Assembly (NCBI GenBank): GCA_024195585.1
Contig: SWBL01000400.1
Coordinates: 1 to 41,592, forward strand
DNA length: 41,592 nt
Direction: 5' to 3'
Source of the DNA: Aureobasidium sp. EXF-3400
Lineage: Eukaryota > Ascomycota > Dothideomycetes > Dothideales > Saccotheciaceae
A program made the position numbers and the translations under genes. How positions within the stretch are numbered: the first letter of the stretch is position 1; each line of letters begins with the position of its first letter. The notes under the pieces were generated by a model. That model saw only the letters and a list, made by a program, of their open reading frames with translations. It made no database searches and had not been told where the DNA came from. This document shows, one piece after another, positions 30,086 to 38,955 of this stretch.

Positions 30086-30151
30086 ACATGTTTCTGAGCT
30101 TGTTTTTGCAAACTATTGCCAATTCCAGTACGTACGGCCACAGTCAGCTAA
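30086..30151 (+). repeat. Dispersed repeat fragment, pair of 23329-23391
   Basis: Matches the fragment at 23329-23391 in the same orientation; 34 of 41 bases agree in 30111-30151. It ends about 46 bp before the MITE-like hairpin. Confidence 0.65.
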
Positions 30152-30197
30152 ATGATTCCTCATATAAATCGCCTACTCTAGTTAGATAGGTCGGATA

Positions 30198-30323
30198 TAC
30201 TTGCTCTCTTAGCTGCAGCGTTTCCATACGGATACGACTTTTTGGTGAGAAGACCCTGCCAAGCCTGGATTTTGTGTGTAGGGTCGTAATCGTATGGAAT
30301 CACTTTATTTGAGAGAGCAAGTA
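30198..30323. mobile_element. MITE-like hairpin with 41-bp imperfect terminal inverted repeats
   Basis: The left arm (30198-30238) starts TACTTGCTCTCT and ends TTCCATACGGATACGAC. The right arm (30283-30323), read on the opposite strand, starts TACTTGCTCTCT and ends TTCCATACGATTACGAC. In both arms 12 dissimilar bases separate the two matching blocks, so the arms align without gaps. A 44-base loop lies between them. The outer TA on each side would fit a TA target duplication as in Tc1/mariner-type elements, but a two-base duplication cannot be proved from one copy. There is no transposase. A structured RNA or replication hairpin is the alternative. Confidence 0.6.
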
Positions 30324-30542
30324 AGCTCCCGTTAGCATGTCTCAAACTCCGTTACGCTTAATCTTCCCTGCCGCCGAGACTTTGGCTCCCAACCCTGGAA
30401 CAGTCACACGCTATTGTTAAATAGGGCGTTGGCTTCCACGTTTTGCAGGTTACAGGTTGGCAATTCGTGCTGGGCCGAGAACTCGAGTACGCCACTTGTT
30501 CGCACGGATCCCTAATTGTTGCCATAGAGCAGCATTTCGCGA

Positions 30543-30563
30543 ACTAGGAGTACGAATCCTAGT
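30543..30563. repeat. Short perfect inverted repeat
   Basis: ACTAGGA and TCCTAGT flank a seven-base loop. It is isolated, with no T-run after it, and no function is proposed. Confidence 0.6.
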
Positions 30564-31387
30564 GCTCCGATTGGCCACGTCGCTTATGACTCGAGAGAAT
30601 CCTACCTGCCTCCGTTTGCTTTCTTGTCGACCCCCGGTTTCATAATTTGTGCAAGCCAAGTTAACCTCCAACTTGCAAACGGAGAAGCGAGCGCGCCAAG
30701 ACTCTAGTCGATCATTGAAACTGGGAGGTGACAAAAACTCACTCGAAGTTTCATTCCATGATTCATACATCTCATAGACGATTCATGCTGTCTCTCGCCG
30801 GTCTGATTAGCGTCTTTGGGATCCCTCGCACCGCGGACGCGGTCGTGGGATTTCCCCACAAGCTGAGTACTCTACCATACTGCCATATCAATGATTTACC
30901 TTGGAGAAGTGAGATAGATGAATTCATAGATTCATGATACGATAAGGTTATTACGCACATAGATGTACTGTACTACCTATGTATAGCATCTTCCGATTGA
31001 CATATAACTACTATGATGGTCCTGGACATGGATCTAAGGTACGGACAAAGAAAGTTTCCGAGCATCTGTTACCTACTGTGCTTGGGCACATCGTTGCTAC
31101 CATTGCGCCATCCTCACGAGTCTCTGCTTCGGCAGTCATTTCAACGGTTTTTCGTCCACCTTCAAGGCTTCAACACGGTTGAAAGTGATCCTAGCGTCAA
31201 TGGCACGACTCGACCACTGACCATAAAGAGCACACTAATAGAAACAATCGGCAAACAATGCTGCTCTATGTACATCTACGGCAACGATGATCCCGCGCTA
31301 GAGTGTTTGAAGCCATAGATCCAAAGATAAGTACTCTCCTCAATCCACCTACCCCTTCTTACTCTTCTACTTACACGTACTGACACC

Positions 31388-32875
31388 ATGGCTTCCTCGA
31401 TGGATATGAGTGGTCTGCCAAATGTGATGGATCTGCGGAGCAGGTCGTCACAAATGGAGGGCGTCTCAATCGCTTTCCTTATACCTGTATGGATCTCCAT
31501 AGTTCTTCGTATCTATGTCAGAGTCTGTATGGCGAAAGCTTTCGGCTGGGACGATGGGATAATGATATTGGCTGCAGTAAGTCCCTTGCCAATGCCATAT
31601 CGACTCTGTAGACTTGACACTGATTTCTTCGCAGTTGTCTTTCACCTCTTTCGCCGCATTGTTGATCGTCATTGCTGAGTATCCTTACACTAAGACGGTC
31701 GTTGAAGCATATGCGACATCAGACTTCATCGGCATTTGGAACGTTCTCGGGACAGCGCTTGAGGTATCTTGACCCTTCACTCCTTCTTTCCTTCCTTCAC
31801 ATACCCATTGCAATTTCATTTTGCTTCTCTGCAACACGTACGAGGCATGTGACATAGGGTAGAAGTTGTCAAAAATGTGGCTTCTTCTCTGACTCGAGCA
31901 AATGTTATTGTTACGAGCATCTTGAATCTGCTGATAATACTCGAAAACAATCAAGCAGACATCAGACTCTTGCAAGCAAACATTCTCGTTGTTGTTTCTA
32001 TGCTGACTGGTCACAAGTACACCTTAATTTACAACTCCATCTATGTCCTTACCACAATCTTGTTCAAGATATCCCTTGCCATCTTCTTCCTTCGCATCGT
32101 TGTCGCAAAGTGGCAGCGCAGACTTATTGTAATTTCAACCGCGATCTTCACGGCATGGAGCCTTGCCTACATGTTCATCATCCTTTTCCGGTGTGGTCCA
32201 CCCAAAGAAATACTTCTCAACACTGCAAGAGGAAAATGCCTTCCGATGGGTATAATTAACCCGCTACTATATGTCTCGGGTATCACCAACGCTTTGATGG
32301 ATGTCATGTTCGCATGTCTGCCTACATTCATCCTCTGGCACAGTCAGATGCCGAAAAAGACCAAGATCTCCTGCTGCATACTGTTGAGTTTGGGAGGCTT
32401 AAGCTGCGTTGCCTCTATCGTTCGGATTGCATTATTGGGCGGCGTGGTCGATCAAGCTCACTACTTAACTAACGCTATCAACACGGGTCTGGTATCCGTT
32501 GTTGAACCTGGATTGGCCATCACGGCGGCTTCTCTCGGAACGCTGAGACCCTTGTTCCACGCCGTGGCAGAGAAAACATCACTCCACAGCTGGCAAAGCT
32601 CTAACAGCAAGCATGCTGCCAGGTCAGCACACACAAAAGAATCCAATTCATCGGGAGGACTTTCGCGGACTACCATCGGAGCGAAAACTATGCGGACGGA
32701 CACCGACAGTATGACTGAATTGGACACGATCGAGCATGGTCAAGTCGTGATGGGCAGACCAGAGAGTCAAAGGTCTCAGAGTTCACTTTTGGATCATGAA
32801 GGTCAGGACGCTTGGCCCACTTATGATGGAAAGGGAGTTATGATGACTCGACAGGTCCGCGTATCGGGGAGATAA
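31388..32875 (+). CDS. Second fungal rhodopsin-like 7-TM membrane protein
   Basis: Exons 31388-31576, 31635-31763 and 32018-32875 give 391 residues, all joined in phase 0. The first intron is clear (GTAAGT...TTCGCAG). The second donor, GTATCT at 31764, is followed by a 254-bp interval; I use the acceptor CACAAG at 32017 because it joins directly to YTLIYNSIYVLTTILFKISL (TM3), but an extra small exon inside the interval is possible. Family landmarks: LRIYVRVC and FGWDDGIM after TM1, FKISLAIFFLRIV, LFRCGPP, GKCL, YVSGITNALMDVMFACLPTF, KKTKISCCILLSLGGLSCVA then SIVRI, and TLRPLF before a Ser-rich cytoplasmic tail ending RQVRVSGR. Cysteines C in RCGPP and GKCL form the conserved extracellular pair. 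It is clearly diverged from the paralogue at 26011. A 31-bp duplication crosses its stop codon. Confidence 0.8.
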
Positions 32876-32920
32876 AAGGTTACAGTACAGCGTATCAGGG
32901 AGATAAAGGGTTACAGTACA
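32859..32920 (+). repeat. 31-bp tandem duplication across the stop codon
   Basis: Copy 1 (32859-32889) and copy 2 (32890-32920) differ at two of 31 bases. Each contains a GGGAGATAAA motif; the first TAA is the stop codon (32873-32875), so the second copy lies in the 3' UTR and carries a spare stop. Confidence 0.9.
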
Positions 32921-33976
32921 ATCTTATTATGGCGTCTGGAATTCAGACTTGGTGAAGTCCTTTACTTCTGCATGAAAAATCTATCGCACTTTACTACACG
33001 GATGCACCTTTATAGGCTATCTTGCTGCTTTGTTCATGCCTTGCTATCCATGTAGTTTCTTGGAACGCACTTGCAATGACAGGGAAACTTGGAGTGATAC
33101 ATTTCTACACTGCGTTCAGGGTTGCCATCATTACCGCCTTCCTCTTTACATCGCTCTTCCCTTGGCCTTGCGTACGCCATGCTCTGTTAGCAACAGCATG
33201 CATCCTATTCATCAAGTCGAATCAGAGCAGAACTTGTCGCCAAGAAACGATAGGCAGAATGGTCCGCCTGAGGGATGGCTGAGCAATCGGAATCGGATTC
33301 AAACTTAGGTTCGCATTGGTAAAGATCGGTCTTTCCCTTGAAGTGCATTTTACGATTATGGCGTAGACTCACCTTGCGCTGGGGGCGCCGTATATCCAAA
33401 GGCCTCCTGTTACCTGATTGCTCACGGCGAAGTGGGCCACTATCTGGCACTGAAAGGTTGTATCCACCGAGCCGTCTGGGATGTGAACACCTGGTCCGCC
33501 GAGATGTGACCGGCAGGAGTCAACCTTCGAAGTACAGGGATATCTTCCATGTCTTTTTTGACCTTTACCACGCAGTTTTTTTGACTCGCTGCAGCTCTCT
33601 AATTGACTTCACAGTATGGAAGGCTCCGTCTGCGAGTGCCAACGCACAGAAATGGGCTACTGGAGAAAGGTGCGGCATGCTTGATTCTGCAAATGACCAG
33701 TGCTGTTATTTCCAGACATTATACATACAATCTTCATATGTTCTCGCTCTGCCCTTGTGTGCTCATGCATGCCTCTGAGTAAACATAGGCACCATGGCTC
33801 TTGCTACTTCCTTTGGATTGTCGTTACTGCGACAGAGCGGTAGGATTGCCGACAGCGTACGAGATATTGGAAAAAGATCCGGACCTGGTCTAGGGGTGGT
33901 GGGCCGGAGAAAGGCTCTTCACTGAATCCGCTGACCCTCAAGACTTTGAGAGAGAATTCAGTTAGGGATGATATGG
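32876..33976. other. Gene-poor region
   Basis: About 1.1 kb after the second rhodopsin-like gene. Apart from the tandem duplication at its left edge, it holds only frames without recognisable content; the longest (33338-33778, plus) is Arg/Ser/Cys-rich and lacks any motif. No repeat or RNA found. Confidence 0.4.
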
Positions 33977-34132
33977 TTAAGAGACATGCTCTTGCCATTT
34001 CTTGTCCAGAGCCTTGAACTTCTTGAAACGATCTGCATACACGATTTCCTTAATCGACACCATATCGAGCATACGAGAATCGGCGGCGACGACAGCTTCT
34101 CTAAGGTCTTCGTACATGTCTTCATCATCCAT
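33977..34132 (-). CDS. Possible small protein or terminal exon, 51 residues
   Basis: A minus-strand frame from ATG 34132 to TAA 33977-33979 encodes 51 residues, highly charged and helical in character (MDDEDMYEDLREAVVAADSR; ADRFKKFKALDKKWQEHVS). The codons are those of ordinary genes here (GAC, AAG, GTC, CTC). Upstream, the frame stays open for 14 codons to an acceptor-like CTTACTTCAG, with a TTGACGAC branch-like site, so this could instead be the last exon of a longer gene. No family is recognised. Confidence 0.35.
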   Translation of the reverse strand: MDDEDMYEDLREAVVAADSRMLDMVSIKEIVYADRFKKFKALDKKWQEHVS

Positions 34133-35335
34133 AGCGATAGTGTTTTTTGGTGCTCTGAAGTAAGGTCGTCAAGGCAAGGAAGATGATGACACGAGCGGGA
34201 AAAGGTCGAAGAGGGGACCACACCCGTGTTTAAATGCGTCTCGATGAATTCCTAGGCGTCCAGCAAGAGGTAGACATCATGTGGTGCTGCTGCTGCTTTA
34301 GCTCGATGTCCGTCTCACGAACGAGCGGGCGCGGATGGGCGTCGACACGTATACGAGCCGGCGAGATAGGAAACGTGCAGGGCCATATTGACTAGAAGCT
34401 GGGGCACGGGCAGTCTAACATTGTTAGGTCGTAACGAAAATTCGACGAGCTGTTGGCATGCGAAGGCCGGTATCCAGGAAGTAAGCGTGTGAATAGGTAT
34501 TGCTAAGCGGAGCTGATTGAGAACCGGAGTCCAAGTTCGCAGTCCGAGCTTTCTTAGAGACAGTTGCGGCCGGATAGTTGGTTAATTCCCTAAACCGGGA
34601 AGCTTCAAGGGCAATTGTTTCGAAGCGGAAGTGGGTCAATTGGTCTGCCATACATAAACAGTTGAACGGCAGATTGGTACTACGGTCAGTGACGACGCGG
34701 GAATCCCTGCTGCTGTACGTTTTGCATCCTATTTATCTTTTTTGCGATTTGCGGTCGTGTGACATAGCATCGGTACCCTTTGCTAAATTGTGTTACGCGG
34801 TAAAATTGGACGGGATGTTCTCCATAATGATGTCTTGGCTTGCGGGATCATGGAGAAGCAGCCCTGAGCCAGCCGGTGAGAGCCGCTCTAACTTAGGCCA
34901 AATGTGAAACCCTACACGAATCCGCGGACTTGATAGGGCAGTGCTATATACACCAGCCAAAGTTTATTGTTGCCACTGGCCGTATTGCACATAAGGCTGC
35001 TTCCCCCTCGCCAGTGTAAAAGTGGTATGAGGAATGTTTTGAAGTGACATCTTTTTCTGTCTCTCCTCTAAATTTCGCTGGTCGCTGATTTCAGCCGTGC
35101 CGCAGGGGTGATAGGAGTACAGGTATCCCGTACTCGCCCTTGATCCAGTATCTTTGCCGCGCTGAAGAAGAAACTGTCGTTGTTTAGCGTCGCATCTGGA
35201 ATCAACGAATTCTAGGCCCAACGAACCAATCTTCTCCCTATATGTGTACAAGTAACCGCTATCGGAACACATGAAGGACGACCGCTTTTTCACATCACGG
35301 TCCTACAGTTCGTTCCCCTGATACGCCTGCCCCGG
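34133..35335. other. Gene-poor region before the transcription-factor-like gene
   Basis: About 1.2 kb. I searched it for a zinc-cluster exon (CxxCRxxKxxC) that would complete the gene at 35336 and found none. An acceptor-like CCTACAG at 35302-35308 precedes nine in-frame codons before that gene's ATG. A minus-strand 109-codon frame at 34964-35293 has ordinary composition but no motif. Confidence 0.4.
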
Positions 35336-36661
35336 ATGGACAATTTTGGTTACGACCGCGGTCTTCCTGACCTCGATCTTCCCAAGAACAACGATAAGGA
35401 TGCGCTTGGTCAAAATAACAACATTCCGATAGACTCGCCGCAACAATGTTCGAGCGATTTTTACTACGCGGCGCCCGTGGCAGTCACGATACCGCATCAT
35501 TTGACGCCTATCCCGAGTGTCCTGCTGGAAAATCCGATGAATTTGCTTTACTATCATTATTTCATCAACTACACCGCCAACGTCCTGGTAACTCATCAAT
35601 GTCCGTCAAATCCTTTTTCCACGATTTTGCCACAACTTGCCACCGAGGACGACAATTTGTTGCGGCTTTTGTTGGCCTACGCAGCTTGTCACAGAGCTCG
35701 ACTTTTGCGACATGCCGAGCCGAAGAACCGCATCGCGACTTGGGTTACGCCTGTGTTTCCTTCTTTGCGCCAAGCGCTATCAGGGAATGAACCTATTACC
35801 GATTCAGCATTCGGATCCTGTGTCATGCTGGCCTCTCTCACTCAATCATATCCTTTGGCATTCGACCTGCCGATTTCCTGGCAAGAGCATCTGAGCTTGG
35901 CGCGACGATTGTACAGTCTCAGACTTGGCCAAGAACATCTTCAGCGAACCAATGCAACCATCTTTTTCGGCAGATGGTTTGCTTATCTAGACACTTTTGG
36001 AAGTGCAAGTAGCGATACTTACCAAGGTGCCTATTACGAATGGTCACGCGAGCTCAAAATGGCCGAGCAAATACCTGAACTCCAATGTCTGGCTGGCTTC
36101 ACCAATAAATCACTATGTCTGTTATCGAGGACTGCAGAGTTGGCCAAACGTTGTGATTACGAGCGTCGCTTGCACGGACAACCCGCAGTTCAGACAATAA
36201 CAATGTCGCAGCAGTTAAGGATGAATCTGGAGCTCTTTACCTTGGAAATCAAGCACACGCGTTATGATTGCGCTTGCTCACAGTCATCAACATCCTCGAC
36301 GGAGGTCTACCGCGCAGTCAATGCTGCAATCAGCCATGCAGCATTGATCTACCTCCATCGCCGTGTTTACATGCTCCCATCTGAATCCCGCCTCGTGCAA
36401 TTTTCAGTAAACGCGATCTTGCACGCTTTCAATGAACTCAAAGGATACAATGCATTCGACACTCCAGATATCATTTTACCTCTGTTCCTTGCTGGCTGTG
36501 AAGCAAGAGATCCTGGAAAAGCCGTTGATGTATTGCAACGACTACAGAGTATCGAGAACGCTGGCATGGGACAAGTCGTTCGTGTCAAGGCTTTGTTGCA
36601 AGAATGCTGGGATACGAAGAGGGATTGGACTGAACTCAAGCACAATGTGCTTCTTGGCTGA
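35336..36661 (+). CDS. Fungal_trans_2-type transcription-factor-like protein, no zinc cluster
   Basis: A single exon of 441 residues. LLYYHYFINYTANVLVTHQC, then NPFSTILPQLATEDDNLLRL and LLAYAACHRARL match the start of the Fungal_trans_2 domain (PF11951, the regulatory half of many Zn2Cys6 factors). The domain continues as an all-helical region through YLHRRVYML to near the C-terminus (PDIILPLFLAGCEARDPGKA). Typical full-length members carry an N-terminal Zn2Cys6 DNA-binding cluster, and none is visible in the ~65 residues before the domain or in 1.2 kb upstream. An acceptor-like site at 35308 leaves open a missing first exon. As it stands it could act as a co-regulator, or be a factor that has lost DNA binding. 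It is the only regulator in the accessory region; its targets are unknown. Confidence 0.78.
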   Translation: MDNFGYDRGLPDLDLPKNNDKDALGQNNNIPIDSPQQCSSDFYYAAPVAVTIPHHLTPIPSVLLENPMNLLYYHYFINYTANVLVTHQCPSNPFSTILPQLATEDDNLLRLLLAYAACHRARLLRHAEPKNRIATWVTPVFPSLRQALSGNEPITDSAFGSCVMLASLTQSYPLAFDLPISWQEHLSLARRLYSLRLGQEHLQRTNATIFFGRWFAYLDTFGSASSDTYQGAYYEWSRELKMAEQIPELQCLAGFTNKSLCLLSRTAELAKRCDYERRLHGQPAVQTITMSQQLRMNLELFTLEIKHTRYDCACSQSSTSSTEVYRAVNAAISHAALIYLHRRVYMLPSESRLVQFSVNAILHAFNELKGYNAFDTPDIILPLFLAGCEARDPGKAVDVLQRLQSIENAGMGQVVRVKALLQECWDTKRDWTELKHNVLLG

Positions 36662-37432
36662 GAGTGCCACTTGAGATCAGATATTTACAAGATTCTCAGG
36701 CCTGAGGTAGAGCATCAGAGCTCGCGAACTTTCGGGATCTTAATACACCACCTGCTGCACCATGAACGCACTACCGCAAAACTGCGTTCAGCGCTGGTCA
36801 AAAGCACGCCGTCGAGTCTGTGGCTGGATGCTTATTCCAATAAGCATGACCTGCATCAGCTGCTGCAACATTTACTAGCCAAGCCAGCGAACTTCCCAGT
36901 TTCGACTGCTGCATGTGCCGCTAAAGGCGCCCCCAGCGTTCCAGCAGATTAATGGCAGCAAGCTCGCTGCGCAAGCCTTGATCTGCGACCACAGCACAAA
37001 CTTCGGCAACCATAGGATTTCGACTTTATCTACAAGATTGACATAGAAAAGAAAAGGCTGCTGCGGACTTCAGTGCGGATTGCATAACGGGGCATCTTCC
37101 ACAAGAACGATAAGAGCCTATGATCACGACCAATCTATCGCGAAAGAAGGGAATAAACACTCATAAAGAAGAGAGTCAATATAGACTTTAGAAACAGCAA
37201 TAGACATTGTAATCACAAACAACTCCTTCATTCTCAAGCCCTCTTAATGCAACTTCATCCTTCTCGTGATCTCGAAACCGCATCTCTTGGAGAAACGACC
37301 TTTCATGTCACAAAGTATGGCCAAGAATCTCTATATACAACCACATTGTTTTATTTTGAGAGTTGCCCAGTTGCTAGATATTATACTGCAAACAAGATTC
37401 AGAGAATTACACAATAACGCCGAAAGGTTTCC

Positions 37433-37833
37433 GGATGCAATTTCTAGCCATATTCTGTGGGCTTTACAAAACTATAAGGCATTGACGTTGTAGGTTGTGG
37501 AAGAAGTCAGGTTGTGGTCGATACGTGTTAGAAGACAACAAGACGTCAAGGCACAAAAGACATATCACGACCTCCCCGTGTGCTAAAGCATGTAACGCAT
37601 GCAGCTATAACAATGCATAATACTATAGGGATTTGGATAGTGCCCATTGAGAGGCGGCAATTTATCGGCTCTCTGTGGCCACGCCTCCATTCCCGAATCC
37701 ATTTGTGCATTTTTATAGTGTACACTTTGCTCTTCACTGCAGTGGGAGTATGAAGGAAGTTACAGACTTTAGCACACGGGGAGGATGCAATCTCTAGGCA
37801 TATTCTGCGCACCTTGAGAAGTCATAAGGAACT
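37433..37833 (+). repeat. Direct repeat of ~51 bp, 350 bp apart, with peptide-level similarity
   Basis: 37433-37483 and 37783-37833 both begin GGATGCAAT and share TCTAG-CATATTCTG. In the same frame they read DAISSHILWALQNYKALT and DAISRHILRTLRSHKELK, which agree at about ten of 18 residues, and both are followed within two codons by a stop. This suggests decayed copies of a once-coding sequence. Confidence 0.6.
37571..37800 (+). repeat. Dispersed repeat, copy 2
   Basis: The best-preserved partner of the copy at 8977: CCTCCCCGTGTGCTAAAG, GTAACGCATGCAGCTAT, GTGCCCATTGAGA, CTCCATTCCCGAAT, TTGTGCATTTT, a GTACACTTTGCTCTTCACTG block and TTACAGACTT appear in the same order. Confidence 0.7.
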
Positions 37834-38043
37834 GAAGTGATATTTTGTAAAAGACAACTTGTGGTCCATGTATTTCAAATCTGTGGTAGCTAGATTCGCA
37901 GGAGGTATTGATATACCCATTTTGCGGCAATGTAAACATCAGGAGCTTTACATCACAGCAGACTTGCTTCAACACATATAAGTCAGTGCTTGTTACTTGC
38001 TGGAAAGCAATAAACCCGCGTTCTGTATCAAGAAGAAAAAAAG

Positions 38044-38185
38044 CCTCCCCGTGTGTGAGAAACAGTCACAATGTAGCTATAGAAATGCACAATACTTTTA
38101 TCAAGAGTGTGGCTTCCATGGAGAGAACCCCATCGAAGACTATCTCAGTGGCCAAGCTCATTCTCGAGTCGTAACTGTGCATTTT
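38044..38185 (+). repeat. Dispersed repeat, copy 3 (shorter)
   Basis: Begins CCTCCCCGTGTGTGA and continues ACAATGTAGCTATAGAAATG, CACAATAC, then a CCATGGAGAGA block and GTGCATTTTGATAG. It matches copy 2 more than copy 1 and lacks the right-hand blocks. Confidence 0.55.
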
Positions 38186-38412
38186 GATAGCTTATAACAC
38201 CTTATATCTCGGGATGGAGGACAAGTCACAGGAGCAGAGAAATAGACGCAAGGTTCAAAGGTATGTCATTTTTGTCTCAGGGGCAGTGCATAAAGCAGCA
38301 AAAGGGGTATCCGCCGATATCGTATCATCATGCCATCAAAGAATCATTGCTTCGTAGGACTTTTCCATCAGAGGACCAACCACTGTAGCCCTGCCATGTC
38401 GGAATCATGAAC

Positions 38413-38955
38413 TCAGAGGTTCTTGTTGACAGCGTCGGTAGTGGTGGTGGAAGTGTTGGGGTCCATGACCTCGGCAGCGTCAGAGCGCTTGTCAGAGTGA
38501 AGGCCAGGAATGGCATCCTTGACCTTGTCGACAACAGACTTGTGGTCACCAGTGGTGGTGGTGGTGGAGTGGTCACCGATGGTGGTGGAGCTGGGAGTGT
38601 CGGAGCTGGTCATGCGAGAGACCTTGTCGTGCATAGACTGGCCGGTGGACTTGTGCTCGTCGGTCTTCAGGTCTCTGTAATGCATGTCAGTAGTGTGCGA
38701 TATGGAAGAAGATGGAAGACGAACCTAGCGATGTGGTCGGCGTGACCAGTGGCGTACTCCTTGGTAACGTCGATAGGACCCTTGGCGGACTGAGGGGTGA
38801 CCTTCTCCTCGATCTGTAAGTGTGTCAGTGTTGTGCGTGGGCAATCAAGATAGGTTGGTCCGACCTTGTCAGACAGATCCTGGATGAAAGTTAGTGATGC
38901 GCATGATGGATCGATGGATGAAGAGACAAACCTTGCGTCCAAAGTCGGTGCTCAT
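38413..38955 (-). CDS. HSP9/HSP12-family stress protein
   Basis: Four exons on the minus strand, 38932-38955, 38865-38879, 38725-38813 and 38413-38674, give 129 residues. Introns are 52, 51 and 50 bp, each with a clear branch site (CACTAAC, CACTGAC, TACTGAC). The second exon is only 15 nt, coding DLSDK. The spliced N-terminus, MSTDFGRKDLSDKIEEKVTP, then QSAKGPIDVTKEYATGHADH and STGQSMHDKVSRMTS, matches the HSP9/HSP12 family (PF04119): small, hydrophilic, Lys/Asp/Ser/Thr-rich proteins without cysteine that are unfolded in solution and protect membranes during heat, osmotic and stationary-phase stress. The C-terminal half is a Thr-rich extension (GDHSTTTTTGDH) ending in DAVNKNL, longer than the yeast protein. 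A TATAAA lies 130 bp before the ATG, as expected for an inducible gene. Confidence 0.88.

Larger units (their letters stand above)
29993..31387. other. Repeat-containing region without supported genes
   Basis: About 1.4 kb. It holds one copy of a dispersed repeat (30086-30151), a MITE-like hairpin (30198-30323), a 7-bp-stem inverted repeat (30543-30563) and GC-palindromic sequence near 30825-30855. The right end is the promoter of the second rhodopsin-like gene. No coding region is supported. Confidence 0.5.
36662..38412. other. Repeat-derived region without genes
   Basis: About 1.75 kb holding two copies of a dispersed repeat (37571-37800, 38044-38185) and a 51-bp direct repeat 350 bp apart (37433, 37783). 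The frame 37266-37493 ends in the first of these. AT-rich with many stops: degraded repeat sequence. Confidence 0.5.

Noticed and set aside
30825..30895. tRNA-like minus-strand sequence (GGTAGAGTACTCAGCTTG and GGTGCGAGGGATCCC)
   Set aside because: The first part resembles a D-arm, but the B box has insertions, and no acceptor stem or anticodon arm can be folded. Chance or a decayed relic.
33338..33778. 146-codon plus-strand frame
   Set aside because: Arg/Cys/Ser/Leu-rich, lacks domain features, and could not be joined to neighbours by convincing splice sites.
34964..35293. 109-codon minus-strand frame
   Set aside because: No recognisable motif or conserved-looking segment; length is within chance expectation for this base composition.
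23502..36661. Secondary-metabolite biosynthetic gene cluster
   Set aside because: A hydrolase, membrane proteins and a regulator are present, but there is no PKS, NRPS, terpene synthase, P450 or transporter, and the hydrolase is broken.
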